NCBI GenBank assembly: GCA_020284085.1
Contig: JACEVL010000518.1
Location: forward strand, 467,501 to 531,500
DNA length: 64,000 nucleotides
From: Aporrectodea caliginosa
Taxonomy: Eukaryota > Annelida > Clitellata > Crassiclitellata > Lumbricidae
Direction of reading: 5' to 3'
The number at the start of each line of letters is the position of its first letter. Within the stretch, counting starts at the first letter, position 1. The translations under genes and the position numbers were made by a program. The notes below the pieces were generated by a model. It ran no database searches and had not been told where the DNA came from. It saw nothing but the letters and a program-made list of their open reading frames with translations. Positions 43,166 through 54,019 of the stretch are shown here, piece after piece.

Positions 43166-43783
43166 ATGCCACATCCAGAAGCTCTAACAAGCTACATACA
43201 TGTGTCAACCACATTCACTACCACAAATAAAACTTGTCTAAACAAGCTAAGTACATCAAAGGCTACTCTTCAAGCCAGAACTTCAAATGTGACCGCAACA
43301 ACATTTGGATTGGGCCTACGCCATAAACGCAGAATTCAACCTGAGGTTTGCAAATGCTGAAATACTGATGGGATATCATAGCCGAAAGCAAAGGCTAATA
43401 CCAACTCGCGTCGCAGCAAGAAGTATCCAGGTTATCGACCGCCAACCTCCGTGCATCTTAGACCAGCATTACCACGTGCTCCATCATGGCATAGGCTAAC
43501 CGAAATCTGCGAAAATCACCAACAGACTTTCTGTTGGACATCCAGTCACAACAGGCCGATACACGTTAGCTAAACCAGCCCGCAATCGATATGGAACTTG
43601 CCTGCTCATCCGAGCCTGTCAGTATTCCAGAACTCCGCTAATTCAATCGACGTAGAACTCACCTGCTCATCTGAAAATTCCAACAAACTTGAAGATGAGC
43701 CAAATCAGCCAACGTATGGTTGCAGAAGCTGGACTGCAGGCCTATCTATAAGTAATTCCCTGATCTCTGAGATACATAAATAA
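43166..43783 (+). pseudogene. Decayed 5' part of the pogo-type element, no motif recognised
   Basis: Short open stretches of 60-70 codons in different frames (serine/threonine and proline rich) fall where the catalytic core of a pogo transposase would be. I cannot recognise HTH or DDE motifs, so the core is either deleted or too decayed. Confidence 0.35.
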
Positions 43784-44019
43784 TTAATTAATTAATATTT
43801 ATTATACAATGAACTAATGTAACTTATACTTTGCCACATTGCCTCCAATTTTTCTGTTATTTTAACAATGCTAATTACTAGATACACCTATATTTAATCT
43901 AAAAATAAATAATTGTATAGCTTCATTGCAGAGCCTATCGATGATGATGAAACGAACCAGCCGTACTTCGATACCAGTCCGGTAACGATGCTGAGCTGCA
44001 CAAATGCGACAAAAGCACC

Positions 44020-44568
44020 ATGCCCAATAGCCAATGTGTCAGTGCTGGACATCAGTACTTATCCGCACATCCGCACACAGAACGCGAAGCAGGGCGCAAA
44101 CGCAAAGGGGAAAGCTTGTGCGTGCTAACGAGTACGCCTTACAAAATAATGCTAGAGGATAAGAAACAATATGTTAAGAGGACGCTCATGAAGAAACATA
44201 ATCTGCAAGAGAATGATAAGAACCAGAAGCAGAGGAGCCAGAAGCAGAAGAAACAGAATCAGCAGCAGCAGCAAAAACAGAAGCAGAAACAGATGCAGTA
44301 GAAACAAAAGCAGAACCAGCAGCAGAAAAAAGAGAAGCAGAACCAGCAGCAGAAGAAACAGAAACAGAACCAGCAACAGAAGAGTACTATTAAGAAATAC
44401 AGAGCGGAAAGTGTCACCAATTTCTACTGTATTTATTGCAGAGAGCTTTACAGCGACCCACCCGAAGAAACTTTTATTCAATGCTTAACATGCAAGTACT
44501 GGTGCCATGAAAGCTGCGCCCCTATTGAGCCCGGCGACAAGCAATTTAAATGTGATAACTGTCGTTAA
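44020..44568 (+). pseudogene. Pogo-like transposase C-terminus with PHD-type zinc finger
   Basis: The frame has EREAGRKRKGESLCVLTSTP then YKIMLEDKK, matching the GRKRG...(I/V)LT(S/D)(T/S)PYK linker of pogo/Jerky-type transposases. A glutamine/lysine-rich stretch follows with one in-frame TAG at 44299-44301 (CAG to TAG). Then comes FYCIYCRELY, CLTCKYWCHESC and FKCDNCR, a Cys4-His-Cys3-like finger with spacing C-x2-C, C-x2-C, H-x2-C, C-x2-C. The stop TAA is at 44566-44568. Apart from the TAG the frame is continuous. Confidence 0.8.
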
Positions 44569-45719
44569 CCACAATTTTTTCTTACTTAGATCATAAATAC
44601 GACTGACAGTTTTAATTCACTTTTCGTTACTGTTGTTAACTGTCAAATAAATAGTTAAGATAGCCTAGCTACCATTGGTCATGCCTCCATGTCAAACTTG
44701 CCCCAGGATATGCCACTCTTGCCCTAAGTGTTGGGGCAAGAGTGTCAAAATTATCTGGTTGTGTTTTGCACGTTTTGCAAAATATGTTACCATATAGAGT
44801 CAATTTTAAAGGTTTTTCTGTTAGCCTTATGAGTTGCCTACATGCCTATGAAAAATTGTGGCATTATGTTATATATTTTCGGAAATATACCAGGTTTTCT
44901 AAAAAGGTGCCTCTCTTGCCCCAGTCTCCCCTACATTTCTCATATGGGGGTAGAACAGTCTGCCGTAGTTCCTGTCTGTGTTCGAACATCGAAAACTATG
45001 TTTTAGACCGAGTAGGCATTGTAGCTTTTATGCTTCGACATTTCGCGATTATTCATGAACAAAATGGAATGTTCCTAGCGCTCAATTCATCGGACAAAGT
45101 GTTCATACAGCTTAAATGACAACAGACTCAATGAAAGATTGCAAACAAAACTATACTAAAACTGTAAAAATTTAAAACAAATGTGTCCTGTTAAATAATC
45201 CCGCATCACAATGTACCGTTGGAACGGCGGTCCAGGGCTGAATCGAATGACATACTATCGGTTGAAATATCTCGAAGGGTAAAAACGTTATTAGTGTTTA
45301 ACCGTTTTCAGACTTAGCGACATGTCGCGAAACATGGGAAATGGTAAAAAGTTAATAACTTCTATAAATACGGGAATATTCTGGAAATTAATACATCATT
45401 TCATTCAGTTTTAAGAGCTCTTTCCAACGGTATATTGAATGACAGTTAATTAGTTTTCAATTAGAATATTTTTAAAAGAAAACCTGCGATTTTCTCAAAA
45501 AAACGCTATTTTTCGTAACTTTGGCCCTCTTGGGGAGCATCAAGACATTAAAAATTTTAAAAACTTTTTCGACATTTTTGAGCCCATACCATAAGGCAAC
45601 TTTTGGTTGCTATTACTTTTGAATTTCTCATTTTCGCTTTTCACTCCACCCTAATGAGCAGTCCCTTAAAAGGCAGCCAAGGGCTAAACTAATGACTAGT
45701 TTTTCCTCTTTGGTCTCTC

Positions 45720-45843
45720 GTTCTTTAAAGACGTTTCTTTTGCCCCAGGGTTTTCGTGCTGAGAGCGCTTCTGAATAGTTATTCTGAGAGAGGCGCTATA
45801 TAAATCTTTAAATACAATACAATACAATACAATACAATACAAT
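45720..45843 (+). repeat. LINE 3' tail with (AATAC)n
   Basis: GAGAGCGCTTCTGAATAGTT and GAGAGGCGCTATATAAATC precede a short AATAC repeat; this is the 3' terminus signature of the local CR1/L2-like family. Confidence 0.75.
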
Positions 45844-45847
45844 GGGT

Positions 45848-46078
45848 GTGACATGTTAGCAACTTCATTTTCTTAGCCTCGACATTCGATGGTAGGTGGC
45901 CAGTTCTCTCCCTTACCATCTCATCTTCCCACCGACAGTGTACGGTCAGTGTACTCATTATTAATTGAGTAGGCTAGTGGCTTTGGTAGAACAGAGATAT
46001 TGAACCAAATTTCTGGTGAGGATTTGAACCCTCGACTTCTCGATTGTGCGCTAACCACTGCACTATCAAGCACCCCGT
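45848..46078 (-). mobile_element. tRNA-derived SINE (family 1)
   Basis: On the minus strand: A box AGTGCAGTGGTTAGCG, B box GGGTTCAAATCCTC, then the complete body down to GAAGTTGCTAACATG. Head and body are well preserved. Confidence 0.85.
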
Positions 46079-46660
46079 TCTTATAGTCATTAGAAATACA
46101 AGACACACATTTACCCTGCCTCTTAATAAATGCTGTTAATTTCGGTCCTAGTTTTTATTATTTGGAATGAGGATATGAATACCCTAAATGGGTTCGTAGG
46201 TCTGCTATTTTAAAAGGTTTTGCGTTTTAAAATTAAAAATTTCCTCTTGAAAGCTGAAAGTGGTGAAAGAAAGAAAACAGATTTTTTGCAGTGTCTTTTG
46301 GGCTGCTTTTGTTAGTACTTGTAGTATTAATACTATTACCCAGTACTGTCACTATTATTTTATAATTATTACTATTACTGTTGAAACAGTGAGTTTATGG
46401 TGTTTGCAAAAATGGCAGTGCTTACTTAGCGTATTTGTACAGTTAAGACTCGATGGCCAGTCAGAGAAGATTGACTAGTGGTGTCCCTTTTAACCTTGCA
46501 TTGCCAATGACAATCTTTTGTAGTGATGTGCAGTAAAGAAGATGAACATAGATTGCAAATACTGGGGTGATGCATCTAGAAAAATTCTATTAGAACACAA
46601 CACTTCTTTTGCAACTGTTACACCTCTTTCTGCTCTTATTGCGTTTTGGTGACTAGCAAC
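46079..46660. other. Intergenic, no gene seen
   Basis: AT-rich unique DNA without recognisable coding exons. A short frame at 46260-46478 has no motif. Confidence 0.4.
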
Positions 46661-46975
46661 AAATTGCCTAACATTGCATTATATTAACATTACACATTGC
46701 CTAGCATTACATTATGTAAACGTTACACTTTACATAACATTACATTATGTAAACATTACACTTTACATTTATTACCTAAACAGTGCACATTACTTGAGCA
46801 TTACAAATTATGTAACATTACATTTTGTTAACATTGCACATTATATTACATTGTATTGCATAATTTAACATTACATAGCATTACATTACCGGGTATGTAA
46901 ATATTACGCATTGCAACATTGCATTATGTAAACATTACTCAATACATAACATTACATTATGTAAACTTTACACTC
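46660..46975. repeat. Minisatellite based on CATTACATTATGTAAACATT
   Basis: Imperfect 20-25 bp units, each containing ACATTATGTAAACATTACAC-like sequence, repeated more than ten times. Confidence 0.85.
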
Positions 46976-47345
46976 AATCAATCAATCAATCAGAATTTAT
47001 ATAGTGCCCCTTCAAGATCCCTACTCGGAAGCGCTCCCGACCCAGGCCATACGGAAGAATGCAGTCTTCAACAGTTGGTGAAACTGAGAACAGTTTGGAA
47101 GGTGTCGTAAATCTAGTGTTAGCCCGTTCCAGGTTGTTGGACCAACCACAGAGAAGGAACGGCTCTGCATTGTTGAAGAGCGGGCGAATGGGACCGCCAG
47201 GTCACCGTGGACAGAGGAGCGCAGTGCTCGGCGGTCCGTGCAAGAAGAAAGAGGGCGGCATAGCTCACGCAGGTAAGAGGGTGCCCAGCCTGATAAGCAC
47301 CGCCACACCAAGGACGCATAACTGTGTGACTTAGACACAAAATAA
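46976..47345 (-). pseudogene. LINE ORF C-terminus with 3' end (CR1/L2-like)
   Basis: The minus-strand frame ASLVWRCLSGWAPSYLREL, then VHGDLAVPFARSSTMQSRSF and SVVGPTTWNGL is an excellent match to the C-terminal part of CR1/L2-type LINE ORF2. It is followed by the 3' end (GGGCACTATATAAATTCTG and GATT repeats). Truncated at its 5' side near 47340. Confidence 0.85.
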
Positions 47346-48100
47346 TATAAGGCTTAAACTTAAACTAAAGAAATAGGACTACGTGATATTGACTGTGGTC
47401 GTTGAATGGTAAGGTAATCGCACATTTAATGTGGACCTCTTGTCTAACCTGGAATCTTCTATTGTGTCATTTTCGTAATGCGCAAGAAATCTGTTGATGC
47501 TTTCTTCCAAAGACCTCTTGGTTTGTGAAACCAGTGGAAATGTCTCTGACTTGGTTTTGTTAGACTGTGGTATCGTGTTGGCCCATTTCATAATGTGTTT
47601 TCAATATTTCTTGTGATATATTGTCACGAGTTAAATTAGTGGACATGTGTGAAAGACAGTGTTTGCCAAGTACAAATTAATGTGATTTTGTCCTTCTAAT
47701 GTGCATTGAGGTTTTTGTTTTTACTGGGTTATGACTGATTTATCTAAAAAAAATGTACAAATTGTGGTATGTATATTTTGTGAAAGTTGATTAAAGTTTG
47801 TATGAATTCCATCTGTTTTATCATTCATGCAGACTTGGGATTGAGTGTTTCATAATCCTAGGCAATGATTTATCACAAGGAAATTGGTGCTCAAAAAGCA
47901 TTTTCACTTGATTTCGCACAAAGCAGAACAGAGAAACTATATATATTAGGGCTGCGGTTAATCTTTAAAAATTTTAATCGATAAATTTTGGCTTGTTCGA
48001 TTAATTTTTTTTGCTTATTTCATGATGTCGAGCGGCCCTTTTCCGGAGTACAAAATTCGTCTGGAATGCAGTTCTTCTGATTTTTTCTGGATGAATGAAA
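47346..48100. other. Downstream region of GPCR 1, no gene
   Basis: No gene. Positions 48055-48090 carry a diverged partial copy of the receptor 3' end (GTCTGGAATGCAGTTCTTCT), the same unit repeated beyond GPCR 2. A short 3' UTR for the minus-strand receptor is expected here. Confidence 0.4.
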
Positions 48101-49174
48101 TTAAAGTGTTCCCTCGTCCTGTGTTACATCTGGAACGCAGCTCTTTCCCGTCTCGTGGCCAATGGCATTGGACCTTCGTGTGAACAGCTTTCGCAGTCCC
48201 ACTTTGAATTCTTGGTATTGAACCAGGTAGATGAAGGGATTCGTGCAACAGACCATGAACGACATCACCTGCGAAAGGTTGAAGGGGAGTCCACCGTAGT
48301 CGAGCGGAACACGACCGATGACCTTGGCCAGAAGAAGAACCTCTTTGAAGGTCGTGCAGGCGACGAAGACAAAGACAACGATCAGAAGGGTCTTGAGGAT
48401 GTTGCGCCTTGCCCGTGCCATCACCGTCTCTCGAGCAGAAGTGACTGCTGCTGCTCCTGCCACTGGTGGCGGTCGGATGTTGCGGCGAAGGGATCGCGCC
48501 ATTTGGATGTAGCAGAAGGCTATGATCAGAAGCGGAAGGAAGTACTCGACCAGGAAGTTGTACGTTCCGATGACTATTGAGATCGTTTCTGACGGATAGG
48601 TCTGGACGACGCATGCTCCCTTTTGGTTGATCGAGGTTCCTCCGAGTGCGTAGGGCATCTTGAGGAGAATCCCAGACATAGAGACCCCGACGATGATACA
48701 CACGAGTCGCTTCTTCGTCATCCAGATGCGATGCTTGACCGGGTGAACGGTCTTGAAGTAGCGCTCCACGGTGAGAGCTGTGATGTTGAAGAGAGAGGCC
48801 AGAAAGAAACCGAGAAAGATGGACCGTGACGCCCACAGATAACAGAGCATGACGTTTAGGAAACCCCCTCCGACGTTGTACACGACCACGTTCATGGTGA
48901 GTAGAAGGAAGATGCTGGCAAGGAGATCGATGATGCTCTGGCTGATGAGGAAGTAGTTGGCTGGTTTGCGGCGCAGTGGGGCGTGACCGAACAAAACGAC
49001 GATGCAGAGGAGGTTGCCGACGATTCCAACGACACTGATGACGGTATATGCCTTCTGGATATTCTGCAGGAAGAGCAACACCGCCGAGTAGGCGCCACTA
49101 GTAAGGAAATTGCCACTCGTCCTCGATGTTGTATTGGCATTGCGTAAAGTTGAATTATGAGATGCGTCAGCCAT
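48101..49174 (-). CDS. Class A (rhodopsin-like) G-protein-coupled receptor, intronless
   Basis: Predicted 357 residues from the ATG at 49174. An in-frame ATG 15 codons upstream (49219) is possible, but the related receptor at 55501 starts at the equivalent MADxS. The N-terminus has N-x-S/T sites (N7, N14). TM1 has GN (N54); TM2 has the SIIDLLAS block (D83). C111 at TM3 may pair with the Cys in GACVVQTY. ERY (137-139) stands for DRY; TM7 has NPFIY (312-316). TM6 lacks CWxP and reads ACTTF. The third loop has RRNIRPPPVAG and the tail is basic (GLRKLFTRRS). Ligand unknown; peptide or chemosensory roles are both possible. Confidence 0.9.
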   Translation of the reverse strand: MADASHNSTLRNANTTSRTSGNFLTSGAYSAVLLFLQNIQKAYTVISVVGIVGNLLCIVVLFGHAPLRRKPANYFLISQSIIDLLASIFLLLTMNVVVYNVGGGFLNVMLCYLWASRSIFLGFFLASLFNITALTVERYFKTVHPVKHRIWMTKKRLVCIIVGVSMSGILLKMPYALGGTSINQKGACVVQTYPSETISIVIGTYNFLVEYFLPLLIIAFCYIQMARSLRRNIRPPPVAGAAAVTSARETVMARARRNILKTLLIVVFVFVACTTFKEVLLLAKVIGRVPLDYGGLPFNLSQVMSFMVCCTNPFIYLVQYQEFKVGLRKLFTRRSNAIGHETGKSCVPDVTQDEGTL

Positions 49175-49289
49175 GTGTACAATTGAACCGATACCTTTTT
49201 GTATGTCAATTATAAACATAATTCAATAAAAAAATTACAGATTGACAGATAAATTGTCGATGTTTTGTAAAAAATTGCATCAAATTCTA

Positions 49290-50644
49290 TGAGCAGGGTC
49301 CAAAGTTATGCACACTCAAAGTTGGACAAACACAATTCGAACTTTCCGACATGTAAAAATTTATTTTTTTATTAAACATTAAAATTCGACAAAAACATAA
49401 AGACATCAACATTTAAACTTAATTTGAGTCAAATGCTGTTCTTCAAAGCTGATGTTCAATATTCTCGCCATTAGCTCGAATACATGCTCTAAGGCGAACT
49501 CGCCATTCATTGATCGCACGATCAACAAGTCTTTAATCAAAACGATTCCATTCCTCCACAACTTGCTGTTTGAGGCGGTCAACGTCGCGTGTGCGGGTTT
49601 GATAAACAAGTTTTTGAAGGACGCTCCATATCTCGTAGTCGAACGGATTGAGATCAGGGCTATTGGAGGCCAAAGAGTGAGTGAAATAAAAATCTGGATT
49701 TTGTCTTGAAAGCAGGTCCACTGTCCTGCTGGAATATGAAACATTCACTGCCCGACAATTCTTTAATAGCAGGCAATTAGTGCTCACCGAGTAGAACGTC
49801 ACGATAGCATGCACCATTAATTTTGACCTCTGGATCAACAAAGGTGACCTGTGTGCAGCCAAGGCTGAAACCATGGCGGATTTCGAGAAATTTTTGAACG
49901 AGTACGAGGCAGTCGATTGGTTACAGCTTGTTTTCTCTCATTGGAACTCCAAAGTAGGCCATACACCCTGTCATTTAGCAGATTTACCGGTGCAGTTAGC
50001 CTACTTACTGTTAACCACATGAATTGAACAACCTCTGAAGGTATTTTCGTAGAAGTTGTTTGCTACGTAGCCTACCAGGCGGGCAATCTTATTCGCATCG
50101 GTTATAAGGTCCTGGGCTTGTTTCTTTTTGGAACATTTCAGCTGTAGATCTTAGCGGATAATCCGATGCACTGAAGTTGGCAAAATACCAGTTTCTCGGA
50201 ACACCTGACGATTTGTTCTGTGGGTGCCAGCTCGGTCTCATTGGCTCAATGCGAGTGTTTCCACGGTACGAGCGGTGGTTGGTCTACCACCACCATGATA
50301 GACCTGCAGCTTTTCTGCTGATAGGCTACTGTAGATTCAATTTTTACAATCAATCGATTCAAGGCTGCGCTAGACCAGTTTCTGTTAAGAAATTCCTTCA
50401 AAAACCGTTTTTCTCCGAAATGTATTTCTTATCTTAAATTTTTAATAAAACTCAAGTCATCTTTACTGAAAACCATTTTCTTGTATTATCGTCTATTCTT
50501 CTGCTTAAATGGAAATGAGGTTATTAACACGTCATCTGTTTTAGTAAGTAAGGTCTGCGGTTTGCAAAAAAGTAATTTTTATCTTTTAGAATTTAGATGC
50601 TGGAAAGTTCGAATTTGAATGTGCATCACTTTGGACACTGGTGA
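49290..50644 (-). mobile_element. Tc1/mariner-superfamily transposon, 1355 bp, inactive
   Basis: The ends inward read TGAGCAGGGTCCAAAGTTAT and TCACCAGTGTCCAAAGTGAT, with TA on both sides (49288-49289, 50645-50646). The minus strand carries a broken transposase. Length and duplication are typical of the superfamily. It sits upstream of GPCR 1 in the same orientation. Confidence 0.9.
49400..50435 (-). pseudogene. Tc1/mariner transposase, multiply frameshifted
   Basis: Recognisable blocks in order on the minus strand: GGGRPTTARTVETLALSQ and GTHRTNRQVFRETGILPTS (HTH region), then LTAPVNLLNDRVYGLLW and the C-terminal catalytic stretch NSPDLNPFDYEIWSVLQKLV then YQTRTRDVDRLKQQ. Stops and frameshifts occur between the blocks, so it cannot make a full protein. 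Confidence 0.85.
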
Positions 50645-50773
50645 TAGAATTAGATGCACTTTTGGGGGAAAATTATTATTTACCCTCTTTCGATCTATAA
50701 CATTAAATCGAATTAGATTTAGGCCTATTGCCAAAACAAAAAGTGCATCAGTGCAGTTGGTAGGCCTACACCA

Positions 50774-50909
50774 GTGGTTCCCAAGCTCTTTTGATGGAGG
50801 GCAAAGTCTTACTTTTAAAATATCATGGCGGGCCACAAATTTTTCTTACTTCCGCCAAAATTTCTGATGACCTTTTTTTGTGCTTTTTCGTGTATTATAA
50901 ACCGTGTCC
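50774..50909. mobile_element. hAT-like element, left part
   Basis: It starts CAGTGGTTCCCAAGCTCTTT and contains a GGCGGGCCAC motif, like Charlie-type hAT ends. It is interrupted by the complete MITE at 50918-51274, and its right end is not seen. Confidence 0.5.
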
Positions 50910-50917
50910 CGTTAACC

Positions 50918-51274
50918 CAGTGCTGTCCAACCTTTTTGACCCCGCGGGCCACTGAAGAAGTTATTCTTGAAGCCGAGGGCCGCACCATTAAACTCAAAAG
51001 CAACGACTAAAATTTATTGAAAATATTATCTGTATTGAAATTAATTGTGGAATAATAATAATGAATAGTGTATGTATGGAATGTATATCATGCTTTACAA
51101 TAGTTCAGTAAAAAAATAAATGCTCAAACACGAATAGCTATGCAATTAAGGCAGTGATTTTGTCTTTTACTTCATTTTTACAGAAATTGCAAATATTTAG
51201 GGAGCTGAGGCGGGCCACTTAGAATCAGCCCGCGGGCCGCATGCGGCCCGCGGGCCGCGGGTTGGACAGCACTG
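50918..51274. mobile_element. hAT MITE, 357 bp, perfect 8-bp target duplication
   Basis: The inverted ends CAGTGCTGTCCAACC are exact. CGTTAACC flanks it at 50910-50917 and 51275-51282. Inside the ends are CCGCGGGCC clusters; the right arm has GCCCGCGGGCCGCATGCGGC, a strong palindrome. No coding capacity. Confidence 0.92.
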
Positions 51275-51394
51275 CGTTAACCGATTTGTAAATAATAGCC
51301 TACATGTATGTGGCTGCATGCAGATGTAACTATACTGTAAATCTACAATGCAAACAGAAACAGATGTAGATGTGAAGAAGAAGTTCGTTAAGCT

Positions 51395-51548
51395 AGCCCA
51401 GAAGCATCCATGGGTAGGAAATGTTATCGACTTCATCTTCTTAGTCTCGACATATGAGGCGGGTGTCCAGCCCTCTCCCTCACCGTCTCATCTTCCCACG
51501 GACAGTGTACGGTCGGTGTAGGCCTACTTATCATAGCGAGGTTGGCTA
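51395..51548 (-). mobile_element. SINE (family 1), 5'-truncated
   Basis: Body only, on the minus strand (GTCCGTGGGAAGATGAGACG, GGAGAGGGCTGGACACCCGC, ATGTCGAGACTAAGAAGATG). The tRNA-like head is missing. Confidence 0.7.
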
Positions 51549-52074
51549 TGGGGCGCACGATGTAGATGTGAACAAATGAATTTACTATTACAGTAACAGT
51601 CACTCATAATTTATAATAGAGTGAATGAAATACAAAAACCTCATAGGTTAATTAACTTCCTATATTTCTCAATATCTGCTCCACTTTTCTTTCCTTTCAT
51701 TCGGTTGGATGATCATACGGCGAAGCAGAAGAGAGACCGCTCGTTAGCAATTCGTCGCCTTGGATCAGCCAGCCTAACGGGCGGTCGGCTTCTTAGTCTT
51801 GTTCTTCTTATCCTCCTCCTCCCCTTTTCCTTCTCTTCCTACCCCTGCTCCTCCTGTATATATATATATATATATATATATTATATTTATTTATGCATTT
51901 ACTTATTTATTCAAGCTGAAATTGCTGAATCGGCCGATATGCGTGTGGATGACACTGTAGGCCTATCTGTATAAAACATGTTTTAGAAAGGTTTAGGCTA
52001 AGTATCGCATCTAAAAATTTATAGAGCGCCTCTCGCTGCATAGACTGTATACAAAGGCGAAAATCTATCTTAAT
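51549..52074. other. Intergenic, includes start of the duplicated GPCR upstream block
   Basis: It contains an (AT)n tract (about 51857-51882) and a LINE-type tail (TTTATAGAGCGCCTCTCG) at 52018. From about 51930 the sequence resembles 57220 onward. No gene. Confidence 0.45.
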
Positions 52075-52322
52075 AATATTTTCGTTTATTGCAACAATCC
52101 GGTTGACAAACCGCAACCGGTTACAGTGTGCAATTATGCAATTGAAGCAATTCACAAGAACACAAATGATAGAAGACATAAATCTTAACTACTAACAGAA
52201 CAGACAGCCTGCAATACACGGCGCTAATAGCAGCCTACAAAGCATGTCCGCCATACGGGACTCGAACTCGGTACTTCTCGCTCTCTATGCCAGTGTGTTA
52301 TCCAATGCGCTATCAGGCCCCC
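52075..52322 (-). mobile_element. tRNA-derived SINE (family 2 variant)
   Basis: Minus strand: GATAGCGCATTGGATAACAC (A-box region), GAGTTCGAGTCCCG (B box), the GCGCCGTGTATTGCAGGCTG body and tail near 52080. Same subfamily as 23592-23880. Confidence 0.8.
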
Positions 52323-52327
52323 TTAGT

Positions 52328-52590
52328 TGTCGTATACGTAACTGTAACTGCAACGTGTAACTGTAACATATACCTGTAACGTGTAACTGTAGCCGAACGA
52401 GTCGTGTGACATTAGATTCTGTCGCTTGACATGAGCTGCTGTCGTCTGCTGAACGGGTTCTGCGACTTGCACCAGTTGCTGACACTCACTTATATAATGG
52501 CTTGCATCGTTCCACAGAAGCTAAATAGACCCCTTAACGACCAGTAATTAATTAGCTCAATCAATCGTTGCTTAGCATTGTGATGGACAT
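52328..52590 (-). promoter_or_regulatory. Conserved block upstream of GPCR 1, candidate regulatory DNA
   Basis: It matches 57290-57510, upstream of GPCR 2, over its length: GTAACGTGTAACTGTA, GACATTAGATTCTGTCGCTT, a TATAATGGCTTGC versus TTATAGCTTGC stretch, and TTAGCTCAATCAATCG. The two blocks are in the same orientation relative to the receptor genes. Promoter function is inference; it could also be a dispersed repeat. Confidence 0.4.
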
Positions 52591-52626
52591 TCTATTTACA
52601 GCTGGTGTTAGTGCTTGAACTGACGA

Positions 52627-52627
<1 letters not shown>

Positions 52628-52710
<83 letters not shown>
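52628..52710. repeat. (AT)n microsatellite
   Basis: Uninterrupted TA repeat, about 80 bp. Confidence 0.97.
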
Positions 52711-52711
<1 letters not shown>

Positions 52712-53545
52712 GTGAGTCTATTGGTATATACAGCCTCAGCTTATTCCGGGTGTTTCTGAAATTACGTAGTCGATGTAACTGCATCGTCTTTCATGCACTC
52801 TGTTAATTGCTGAACTGGACGGGGTTAATTGGTGCTAAAACGTTTTCTGATTTATCCGGCGACGTTGTTTTTATATTAGGCGAAAGGAGCAAACTAATGC
52901 AGACGTGAAATCGATCTCTAGTGCGCAGGTTGTTCTAATGGCATAGACCCAATTCCGTTTGCCCGGGAATTGATTGGCCGGGAAAATTAAAAAAGAAAAC
53001 TTCCATACCATTAGAGAAAGACTCGGCGCCGATTATATGAGATCCGCCTCCTGATATATGAGATTTGCCATTAAAGAGTAGTAACCATCGCCTAAATGTA
53101 ACTTTTCTTTTAAAAAATCGATGATGTGCATCATGTTTCACGCAGTTTTTGTTTTATCCGAATAGCGACTTTCAGTAGCGAATTAGCAAGAAACACTTAG
53201 CTTTTAGTTTTGCTAATATTTGGATATCGGTGACCTATGGTTGAGCATCCTTTCCACTGAGGCACTGACTGACAAAGTCCAGAAAAGGTTAACAAAAATT
53301 GTGCCCAGATGTGTATTCACATTGAAAGTTTACATACAGGCCCTAATATGCCAGACAAATACTGTGGATACATGTAGACCTAAGTAAGTGTATTATATGA
53401 AAGGAGAAGTTTGTACGTAATTAGGCCTATACTATTGGCCTATGTATATGCATACATGTACATGTATGTGTGAATGTATATGGCCATTTTTTATATAGCG
53501 CCTTATAAGAACGTCACGAAGACGATAGAATCCTGTATCAGTTCC
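52711..53545. other. Intergenic, no gene seen
   Basis: Unique sequence without credible exons; a LINE-type tail (TTTATATAGCGCCTTATAAG) is at about 53490. Confidence 0.4.
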
Positions 53546-53549
53546 TTCA

Positions 53550-53840
<291 letters not shown>

Positions 53841-54019
53841 ACTGTGCCTGATTATTATAGTGTGTCTGTGACTGTGAGTGGACATACTGGACAGGGTATA
53901 CTGATGGTAGTGAGACGGAAGTAGTCGGCAGATCGATCGTTGACGAACTGGACGACGAAGCGCAAATTAATTTGAATTCTAAGGACATCATACATGAAAA
54001 TGAGATGTCACCATGGTCG

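Larger units (their letters stand above)
42559..44931 (+). mobile_element. Pogo-type DNA transposon, 2.37 kb, TA target duplication
   Basis: The inverted ends are GGGGAGACCGGGGCAGGAGT (left) and GGGGAGACTGGGGCAAGAGA (right, inverted). TA occurs on both sides (42557-42558 and 44932-44933). GGGGCAAGAGTGGCAC-like motifs recur near both ends in both orientations (around 42590, 42930-43015 and 44690-44745). The interior encodes a decayed transposase whose C-terminus is at 44020-44568. It sits exactly at the inner edge of the right foldback arm. Confidence 0.85.
40359..45653. mobile_element. Foldback-type element with arms of about 720 bp and 13-15 bp target duplication
   Basis: Left arm 40359-41076 and right arm 44932-45653 are long inverted repeats matching nearly end to end, with small differences. 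Outer ends are GGAGGAAAAAAGCGAAAATG and, inverted, TAGGGTGGAGTGAAAAGCG. ATGAGCAGTCCCTTA occurs directly on both sides (40344-40358 and 45654-45668), a likely target duplication of 15 bp, or 13 bp if the element starts TAGG. The arms have no coding frames. The space between is filled by LINE fragments and a pogo element. The duplication is longer than in the DNA transposon superfamilies I know. Confidence 0.8.

Noticed and set aside
44152..44481. Leucine-rich minus frame of 109 codons resembling a membrane protein
   Set aside because: It is the complement of the CAG/AAA-rich linker of the pogo transposase.
48015..48836. 273-codon minus frame overlapping GPCR 1
   Set aside because: Out-of-frame shadow of the receptor; no transmembrane pattern, arginine/serine/histidine rich.
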